Shown here one piece after another: positions 56,348 to 64,000 of a stretch of 64,000 nt of DNA (positions within the stretch are counted from its first letter, which is position 1; the number at the start of each line of letters is the position of its first letter). The stretch comes from Cantharellus purpuraceus (lineage: Eukaryota > Basidiomycota > Agaricomycetes > Cantharellales > Hydnaceae). The stretch is from the NCBI GenBank assembly GCA_025174535.1, contig JALBUN010000034.1:642001-706000 (forward strand), in the 5' to 3' direction. Below the pieces are notes generated by a model. It was not told where the DNA came from, searched no databases, and worked only from the letters and a program-made list of their open reading frames with translations. Position numbers and translations under genes: made by a program.

Positions 56348-56963
56348 GACACCTCCCCATGCCTGTACGAAACTGTACGATTTGATGTATGCTCTGACAT
56401 GGTTTATAAGTTTGGACATACTCAGTCACCACTCACGATCTTTTCAATGTTTTTTCCCCGTCTCTCTTTGCTGTTTGTACGTGTACTAACTTGTTGAACA
56501 TGGTTATCTTACTGCCGTCCTAATAAATTAATCGTAGATGAATTAATGAATGTATGTTCTACGCCATCATCTCTACATTCCATACATTTACAGGACAGGA
56601 CATACGGCACCGGAAATTCTACTGAAATTGAGGGAATCCAAACAATAAGTAAATAGAAAATTGAAACAGGGAAGTGATAGTGGATGTGAGTCCGTGTGTG
56701 AAAAAATGGAAATAGAGAAATGGGAGGGAAGGGGGAAAGAACGTGATGAAATGAAAGTGGGATGACGGCGTTGCTCTATGCAGTACATGAGGATAAAGGA
56801 ACAATGCAAGGGAACGTATAGGCTGTGGATAGTCACGGAAGATCTAAATGAGGTCAGTGAGTGGCAAAAGGACATCCTGTATAATGTGTGTACATGAGTG
56901 AGCGAGAAAAGGTACCAAAGAAGGTGGGACACCTCGGAAGAGAGTAGTTATCAACGACAATAC
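56348..56963. other. Intergenic region between convergent genes
   Basis: About 615 bp; no supported gene. Minus-strand ORFs here are low-complexity readings of purine-rich sequence. Confidence 0.45.
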
Positions 56964-59609
56964 TTATCGCAGCGGGGAAACATTAGCAGAGCGCGAGAGT
57001 ATAGCCGACGGCCGCCGCGTGCGCAGCTCGAGAACATCTTCGTCAGATGAGTCGGGCTCATCGACACCATCCGTACCAGTCTCTTCTTCAAAGACGTCGC
57101 TGGAAATATCTGCCTCTTCCTCCTCTGCCTCCCCTGACTCAGACCGCGCCCCCTGCGCGAGTGGGCTTCTCATTCGCGAGTGGTGATGTGATTCACCATG
57201 TGGCTGAGGGGTGGCAGCTGTCGCGGTGCTGTTACTCGACGAATCGCTGTGGGTCATTCCTGCAGCAGGTGAAGACTGGCGGCTGCCGCTGCCAGTCGCA
57301 TTGGGCGCTCTCATAGTCTGGTAGAGACACGTAGCAGGCCCAGATGCTGCGGGACTATCGACGTATCCGCCGGCACCAAAACGCACTACGCTCTTGTTGA
57401 AGTCTTGCACCACGCCCCCGCCTGCCTCGGAACCGGTAAGGTCGAAACTGACACGTCCATCATCATCATCCAGGGTGGCGTCTACGGGAGACCCCCAGCT
57501 CGAAGCACGCATGGCGTGAGTTAACCCAAGGTCCTCACTGGCACGCAAGACATCAAGGGTTTCGGCACTCGTCCTAGTTAAGGGTGGATCATCCCCAGGT
57601 TGACGAGAACGCGTGGTCTTCACGCCCTTCACAGCCTTCTTGACACTGTGTGAACGAATGACTTGGGATAGCAGCTTTAATCTGCTGCCGGTGACTGGTT
57701 GGTCGTCGGGTGTGGTGGGGCTTGAAGTGGGGGAGACGGAGGCACTACTAGACCCAGGAAGTTGGAGAGAATCTGACTGTCGTCGATCCCCTTGCGATCG
57801 TGAGGATGAAGTGGTGATATGGGTCGCGATAGAACGCCGGCTGCTAGGGCCAGGGTCAAGGCGACGGTCAATATGGCTCGTGGGATCCGAAATGGATTGC
57901 TCATGCGGGGTAGAACTCCCTATGGAGTTCCGGCGGTGATGTCTGGAGGCTGGGACCGTATTGGAGCGACTAGGTGAGACGTTTCCAATGGCAAAACGTT
58001 TGAGTTGACGATCCATTACAGCCCTCGTGCGAGAGCTGTGAGCTCTGCCGAGAGACTCGGTGTGAGTGGTCCGTTTGCTCGTGCTGGTCGAGGTGCCGAC
58101 CTTGGCTTCACCAGCGGCGAAACCTTTGGAACCCGCCCGTGGGTTGGGAATTAGCGGAAGTGGGACGCGTTTAATCGTCCTGGTAAGACGGGTTATCCAA
58201 CCAGGGTAGGAGAATCGTGCGGACTTGATAGCACGTTTCGCATCTTCATCTGTAATGACGACGCGCGTCTGTATGTTGGGTGCCGTCTCTCGTAGCCAGC
58301 GGTCTGGTTCACGCACACCGTGTTGGATCCAGGGAATGCGCTACTACTTGTCAGCGACAGTACAGGCACCAAGTAGAGAATGACACACCTTTATGTCGGC
58401 CAAGGTAATGCGCCTGTCCTGATGTTTTTCAAGAAGCCCTTCCAGCAGGCCGACAACGCACCAGCCAATTTCCCTCCCCTCTGGCTTGCGGCCCTTACCG
58501 CCAGTAGGAACACGGTCACGACACATGGTGTCCGGCAGGTGAAAGTCCTCCTGACATATGGCGCGGAACATGGCAAACTCGGTCTGGCCTTGCCATGGTG
58601 GTTTTCCGAACAGGAGACAATAGAAGGTAACGCCCAACGCCCAGATATCAATCTGCTTTGTGATAGGTAGAGGATGAGGGGAAGAAAGAGAGACAGGAGA
58701 AATTGAGGACTGTGAGCCGCGTTGAAATGTGGGTGAAGATGGGGGATCGTCAAAGGGGAAATCTGGGAAACGGCAAATCTCAGGGGCGAAGAAGGCGGGA
58801 CTGCCAGCAGTCTTTGTGAGACCAGCTTCATCGTACAGGTGAGGGTCCTGCTGGGCAGCGGCAGCAGTAAAGTGAGATACGCCAAAATCACAAATCTTGA
58901 CGGATTGACGGTCCTCAGTCCAGAGGAGATTGGCGGGCTTGATATCGCGGTGGATGATTCCCTGGTGATGGACTGGAAGCTAAGGTGAGAAATGGGGTGG
59001 TGATGGGAGAAAAGGGGCACTCTTACGATACTCGAGTCCCAGGGTGACATCTCGCATGATGCGTTGTACCTGGCAGAGCTCCAGGACAGGCTCCTCTAAG
59101 CTCCTACTTCGCCACTTTACTTCTCCGCCCTCAAGATTCTCCATCACTGGGAAGTATATTTAGGGCACAGGGGAGGAGAGGAGAGAAAAGGAGACATGCC
59201 TAAATATACTTTCTTGCTGGCGGGATCGTCAATGACCTCACGAAGACAGACGAGATTCTGGTGGGAACATTTTTTCATGACAGCGATTTCTCTGCGAATT
59301 TTGGACTCTGTCTCTTGTTGGGCGGTCAAGGGAGGAGCGCCCAGACGATTGGATTTTGGAAGCCTGCGATTATGTGGATCGTTTCTTCTCATGATTTTGA
59401 TGGCCTGGTGAAGGGTGAGGGGATGGAACGGAAGAAGAAAGGAGGAGACCGACAACGCGTTCGTTTGTTTTGGTGTCGTGGGCGAGCATGACTTTGCCAT
59501 GCATGCCCTCGCCAAGAACGGAGAGGAGCTCGTACTGATTGATGTAGGCATGAGAGCGAATATCTTGAGACTTCCGGATGGTATAAGTTTCTACGACGTT
59601 ATGTGCCAT
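56964..59609 (-). CDS. CaMKK/Ssp1/LKB1-like Ser/Thr protein kinase
   Basis: Likely upstream activating kinase for AMPK/Snf1-type kinases. The start at 59609 gives MAHNVVETYTIRKSQDIRSH, then NQYELLSVLGEGMHGKVMLA with the glycine loop GEGMHGKV, and IKIMRR carries the ATP-binding Lys. Exons continue SKIRREIAVMKKCSHQNLVC, HHQGIIHRDIKPANLLW (catalytic loop HRDIKPAN), VKICDFGVSHF (DFG) and AGSPAFFAPEIC. IDIWALGVTFYCLLFGKPPW and EKHQDRRITLADIK are subdomains IX and XI, and GVREPDRWLRE follows as in CaMKK. The C-terminal 400 residues are Ser/Pro-rich and disordered, with an acidic end, finishing at 56964. All catalytic residues are present. CaMKK/Ssp1 fits better than other groups because of the GSPAFFAPE site and the RRxD-like insert after IKIM. 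Confidence 0.9.
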
Positions 59610-60625
59610 GGTAGTTGGGAGAGAGCATTGAAACGAGGGTCCAAATTCGCGCGACAACGACAACTATACGCTAGTGATTTATATGCTGTTTGCTCGTATT
59701 TACGTTCCCACGACTCGTGGCTAGGCGTCTACCACTGATTCGAAATAAATTCAAGCAAAAAGAGGATCAACATCTTCTCTGGAGTTCCCCCGCATAACCC
59801 GGCACGCCAGAATCCAGGCAATGGGTGAGATACCCCTTTTATGGAAAACTCTCCATTCCACTTCTTGTTCTCCCGTGTTGACCCGGATAAACATTTTGTT
59901 TGGCGATAGCGCTTCCTCCATCTCAGTAGTCAGCCAGCCCACCAACGCGAGGCACGGCGACGCAGGAGTTGGGGCGTACCAGCCCTGCGTACAGCCTAAA
60001 GTCCCATGTGAACCAGTGCCCAGACACGGCATGTCAACAGCATGATCTACAGGACAAATTCTAGCATGGCAGGACCTGTGCCCCCTCTATGTCTAGATCC
60101 TTGCAAGGGTCGCAAATCGGCGTCATTTACGCCAGAAAATCGGTTTAGAACGTTGTAGGTTACATCGACTGTTACACACTCCGGGAGACTGGTTTTTGTG
60201 TGTCGGGGCTGTCGGAATCATCACATAGTGTGTCAAGGCGAGGTCACATTCCCACCGAGTTATGTAGATGCGGGTTCATGCTTCTGGAACCTAAGATTCG
60301 CCAACATGCCTAGGATATTTTTCAGGCTGAGATTCATGACAGTCAGATACTGGCCGAGTGCCTGCCAGCTGCGTGTTCTTTGTGCCGTGACCGTATCAAG
60401 ATAGATGCGCACTGGTCTTACTGTGTCTTGGTTAGCGTGTGTGTTGAAGAAGGCCACGCATCACGTGAAATACACGTGATCGGGGTGAGAGATTCGACTA
60501 GCCCGCATTTGACCTCGCCTGTGTCTATGGAGGGCTGTGCAGTAAATCAGGACCATTAATCGTGTGGTCCAGTCCAAAATTGTAGTCCAATTAATATCTT
60601 TCCACTAATTTCCCCGCGGCGTCAA
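59610..60625. other. Divergent intergenic region of the kinase and PLP-protein genes
   Basis: About 1 kb without a supported gene. Its only marked feature is the inverted E-box pair at 60460-60480, close to the PLP-protein start. Confidence 0.45.
60460..60480. promoter_or_regulatory. Inverted pair of CACGTG E-boxes
   Basis: ATCACGTG, a five-base AAATA spacer, then CACGTGAT: a perfect inverted repeat of two E-boxes, 145 bp before the ATG at 60626. RTCACGTG is the consensus of the bHLH factor Cbf1 in yeasts, a regulator of sulfur amino acid genes. Which factor binds in this fungus is unknown. Confidence 0.6.
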
Positions 60626-61650
60626 ATGTCTTTTTCTTTTCAACTCGTCAGATCCATTAAAATGTCTGCTACCGATGTCCCACGACCTGCTCCCAGCCGT
60701 GTCTCTGAGATCAAATCCTCTCTTACCGACATCATCAACCGTATCTCCATAGCCACTTCCGGCTCCCCACCCACTCTTGTCGCCGTGTCCAAGTACAAAC
60801 CCCCCTCCGACATTGTAACAGCCTATGACGCCGGCCAGCGTGACTTTGGGGAGAATTATGTCAATGAACTCCTTCAAAAAGGCCCTCTGGTGACCACGGT
60901 TCCAGAAATACACCTGCCCACGTCCATACTGACTTTCTGATTCCATATATCCCGTAGCTTCCCTCCGACATTCGATGGCACTTTATAGGTCATCTCCAGT
61001 CCAACAAGGCCAAAGCTCTGGCAGGTGCGTATCTGTTCCCAACAACACGCTTCCCATGTTCACACCCTCCCACAGCCATTCCCAATCTGCACACCCTCCA
61101 CACACTCACTAGCATCAAACTCGCCACAGCCCTTGACAAGGCTCACGCCTCGGCCTTGCCCTCTTCCTCGCCTCTCAATGTCCTTCTCCAGGTCAACACA
61201 TCAGGAGAAGACTCCAAATACGGCTTGCCCCCCATTATTACCGCCAGCCACGCTTCGTCTTCTCCCGAGTTACTTCCATCAGACGCTGGTGGCCTCGTCG
61301 CCCTAGCGCGACACGTCATAAAGTGTTGCCCTCATCTTCGACTTACCGGTCTAATGACAATCGGCTCCTTCCAGAATTCCATCGCTTCTGGTGACCAGAA
61401 CCAAGACTTTCAAATATTGGTTCGCACCAGGGATGCACTCCAAGATGATTTAAGACGTCATTTCTCCCCTTTTGGAAATGGTAGCGAGCAACCAAGGTGG
61501 GGAGATCAGAACGGCGGTCTAGTCCTTAGCATGGGCATGTCAAGCGACTTTGAGGCTGCCATTCGTGCGGGGAGTGGTATTGTACGCGTCGGCACTGGTA
61601 TATTTGGAGAAAGACATGCAAAGAAGGCCGACGCCAACGCATCGTCGTAG
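60626..61650 (+). CDS. Pyridoxal phosphate homeostasis protein (PLPBP/YggS family)
   Basis: Single-domain TIM-barrel protein that carries PLP and keeps its free level in balance. The start at 60626 gives MSFSFQLVRSIKMSATDVPR; a second ATG (60662) is closer to the usual family start. TLVAVSKYKPPSDIVTAYDA contains the PLP-binding Lys of VSKYKP, then RDFGENYVNELLQK. After an intron comes WHFIGHLQSNKAKALA, and after another NLHTLHTLTSIKLATALDKA. VLLQVNTSGEDSKYGLP, LTGLMTIGSF, LSMGMSSDFEAAIRAGSGIV and RVGTGIFGERH complete the fold, including the phosphate-binding RVGTxIFG. Ends NASS at 61650. Every family motif is present. Confidence 0.94.
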
Positions 61651-61708
61651 AGAGAAGCACGCCTAATTTATCTTTATGGCTCACCAACAATCACTTGCAT
61701 TTTCATTG

Positions 61709-63665
61709 TCATTTACTAGATCGTGTATCCTCTTGCTCTAGAATCCATAACTTGGACTGGCGCTCGACTCGTGGGACTTTTAGAATGTTCCACACTCCCT
61801 GCTTTCCCAATGACACTAATTGGATCCCTCGTAACCCTTCAGCGCTCGCTTGCACTGTCCATCGGGATTTTGATCCTCGGTCCTCTCGCGTAAACAGTCC
61901 TGGATCTTCGGTTATTATCCAATCAAACCCCTCGAACTCCTTCCTTGTAACGAGGTTCTCTGTCTTGTTATACAGAACCTGGTGCGATAACACCAGGATC
62001 TTGTTTGGCGGTGCATGCTCGTAAAGAAAGAGTGATGCCCCTGTTTGCGCTGCGTGATTATCGATATGCACGGTTACTTTTCTTCCCGTCACTGGCCGTG
62101 TGTTAAGCACAGCAAGCCAAATGACTCCTGACAAGCCCTCACCTTGCGAGTCACCATGCTCAATTATATTATTGAACATTCGTAGGGCCTCGCCTCCCGG
62201 GTAGTTCGCCATAGAGGCCTGAGTCAGCAGCACGGTGGCTAGCAGATTAAGGCCGAAGAACCCCAGAAGGACGAGCTTCCAAAACCCACGAGACACGATG
62301 GCGTTTCTTGCATTTATACGCTTAGTGAAACTAGTCATGTACCATTAGTCCAATGTGTTGAGAACCACAGATATGCATACGCACAGCCAAGCGGCCCCTT
62401 TTGCGCCAACAATATTCCAAACGGGTACGACGTAGACAACAAATCGCCACTCTTTGTGACCAAGGCAGGATAAAAGCCCTACAAAGGCAATGTAAGGAGT
62501 GAGAAGCGTTCGCATTCTTGGATCAGCCAATAGGCCGATGACTGATAGAGGCAGACTGGACAAAAGAAGCTTCGGGAGGTGAACAGTGAAATAAGTATGC
62601 GGCGGAGAAATCTAGTCAAGTTTCAGACTGAGATCACAGGGAAATTTTGGGAACTGCATACCCCCCATTCAGAGCTCTTGCCCTCGAAAACATTGAAGTA
62701 GAGTCCAGAAAATTCAGGCCATAACCCTTGCTGATCCCAGAAATACGAGTCCACAGACACTGTCAAGACTGCACGAACACGTGAGAATTATCCACACCAA
62801 GACTCTCGACAGGCCCAACCTAGTGATAATATGCCAGATATCATCCCTGTTTTTATGAGTGAAAAGACGTCGGTTCGCCTGAGAAAGAGTCCCTGGAGCG
62901 CTAGCGGACCCAACAGGAGTACTACTTCAGACCGTAACACCACAGCAGTGAACGTGAGAATGGCCACCGCCGTGTTGAAGTTCTTTTGACCCTCCATAGC
63001 AGCAGCGGGCTTTGTGATAATGAGCGATGATGCAATATTCACTGCAGAATATCGGTCATGAGCGTCCCTTGGCAGTTAACAGCAACGTCGAGAAGCAAAA
63101 GCTACCAGGAAATAACGCAAACATATTTGGTAGAGTTCTTCCCATCCAAAAGGGAATATGAAACTGGGTGCAAGTGAACACCATGAACATGGCAGACATT
63201 TTAGTGCCAAAGCGACGCGCTACAGCACGCTGCAAGATAAACAGACCACACGCGTTGATGGCTGCGAGGGTCAATCGCACTGTTCCTGGCAGTGTCAACG
63301 CTGGAACGAGACAAACACGAGGAACAGCCCTACGTGCCTAACACCTGGAGCTCATATTTTGAACGAACAGGACGAAATGGCTGGGTAACGAGGGCGACAG
63401 CTTGACTAGCATAACCCAAGGCAAGGCTGCCGACAAACGAGCGAGGCACTGCACCTGGAAACACAAAGTGATCATACTTTCTGGGATGAACGTGTCACAT
63501 ATTCACAAGAGGTGTAAACCATCAGAGAAATCGTACGTTTGGAAGGGCTAAGGGTGAGGGCCCGTGAAGAATAATATCATGGATGGCATGTAAGTTGAAA
63601 CTTTCCTCTACTTTGGTGTAAGGAGCCAAGAGGACATATAACCACCCCACAATGAAGAATAGCAT
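61709..63665 (-). CDS. ALG12: ALG12 Dol-P-Man alpha-1,6-mannosyltransferase (GT22)
   Basis: Adds the eighth mannose to the lipid-linked oligosaccharide in the ER lumen. The start at 63665 gives [20 protein letters not shown] and [19 protein letters not shown]; the acidic pair in [13 protein letters not shown] is the GT22 catalytic motif. An intron ending at CAGAAAG leads to [20 protein letters not shown] and [16 protein letters not shown]. Further exons give [60 protein letters not shown], and [19 protein letters not shown], the conserved HKEWRF luminal motif that marks ALG12. The C-terminal exon (to 61709) is a luminal domain starting NPWKL-like helix sequence. Introns are short and several acceptors were set by frame only. 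Confidence 0.9.
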
Positions 63666-63744
63666 GAGTTGGATCACTTGACGCGTCCTGGCTTACTAAG
63701 TCGGACACTTCATAATGATGATTAACGGTGTAATGGAACAGCAT

Positions 63745-63981
63745 CTAGCCTACTGTATTTCTTAGGGAATTGTACAAAACTGCGAGACATGACATAAAAA
63801 TCAATAGCGTAGGAGTAAGCGCAGGTCTAAGATTGCGCAGTAGCGAAAGCAATAGCAACAGTCTGCAAGGACATTAGTACAAGCAGATCATTCTTGTTGA
63901 GACAACGTACCTCGGAATGAGATAGAGAAACATGCACTGTTGTGATGTTTTTTTCTTGGGCAGCGCTTTTGGCTTCGCCAT
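63745..63981 (-). CDS. Small membrane-protein ORF next to ALG12
   Basis: The ATG at 63981 gives MAKPKALPKKKTSQQCMFLY, LIPR, and a 48-nt intron (donor GTACGT, acceptor TTGCAG) joins it to LLLLLSLLRNLRPALTPTLL and IFMSCLAVLYNSLRNTVG, with TAG at 63745-63747. That makes about 62 residues: a Lys-rich cytosolic start and one or two hydrophobic segments. No family recognised. ALG12 starts 80 bp downstream on the same strand, so this could also be a 5' part of the ALG12 transcript. The 5' flank runs off the window. Confidence 0.5.
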
Positions 63982-64000
63982 GCAAGGTGACTCGGGGGAC

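Noticed and set aside
13830..63981. A functional cluster of mitochondrial or iron-sulfur genes (Hsp70, ISCA2, NDUFAF7, TMEM70-like, DEAD-box, PLP protein)
   Set aside because: They are scattered over 50 kb among unrelated genes with separate promoters; nothing in the sequence shows joint control.
1..64000. Biosynthetic gene cluster, CRISPR array or prokaryotic operon
   Set aside because: No synthase, cytochrome P450 or cluster regulator is seen; no direct-repeat/spacer array; the genes are spliced eukaryotic housekeeping genes on mixed strands.

Overview
This is nuclear DNA of a filamentous basidiomycete, most likely an Agaricomycete. Genes are dense, lie on both strands and are cut by many short (about 45-60 nt) GT...AG introns. 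The protein set fits: HIRA, fungal Tif6/eIF6, Avt3-type vacuolar transporter, Isa2, Pof1-like nucleotidyltransferase, arrestin-like ART protein, a DUF7918-like protein common in mushrooms, and fungal Ty1/copia and Ty3/gypsy retroelements. Coding ranges below run from start to stop codon and include introns. Splice sites were read by eye, so internal borders are predictions.

Layout. Bases 1-4.74 kb are a pile of dead retrotransposons. A copia 3' end on + abuts the 5' half of a second copia on -, and that second element sits inside the gag of a gypsy element whose CpG codons have decayed to stops. From 5.3 to 19.7 kb come HIRA (-), an aminoglycoside-phosphotransferase-like kinase (+), a TMEM70/TMEM186-like mitochondrial protein (+), a Ser/Pro-rich orphan (+), mitochondrial Hsp70 (-) and an arrestin-like protein (+). 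After a 1.6 kb gap, 21.3-37 kb holds a GNAT acetyltransferase (-), a Pof1-like nucleotidyltransferase (+), a peroxiredoxin-like protein (-), eIF6 (-) divergent from NDUFAF7 (+), a FRA10AC1 homologue (-), acireductone dioxygenase (-), an NAD-dependent epimerase (+) and an Avt3-like transporter (+).

From 37.6 to 47 kb: a compact ORC1 without room for a BAH domain (+), an intron-containing tRNA-Leu(CAA) (-), a DUF7918-like nuclear protein (+), a Cys-rich secreted or membrane protein (-), a broken small secreted ORF, and a mitochondrial-type DEAD-box helicase (+). From 47.2 to 64 kb: an orphan ORF, Isa2/ISCA2 (-) divergent from a class I aminotransferase (+) with one arm of a 1.3 kb-spaced inverted repeat in their shared promoter, a FetB/STAR2-like permease (+), a coiled-coil tail-anchored protein with an array of QT motifs (+), a CaMKK/LKB1-like kinase (-), PLP homeostasis protein (+), ALG12 (-) and a small membrane-protein ORF (-).

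The genes are ordinary euchromatic housekeeping genes and not a biosynthetic cluster. Several products act in mitochondria or on cofactors (Ssc1-type Hsp70, Isa2, NDUFAF7, TMEM70-like, PLP-binding protein, DEAD-box helicase), but nothing in the sequence shows co-regulation. The least explained items are the QT-motif tail-anchored protein, the short ORC1, the inverted repeat around ISCA2, and three orphan ORFs.
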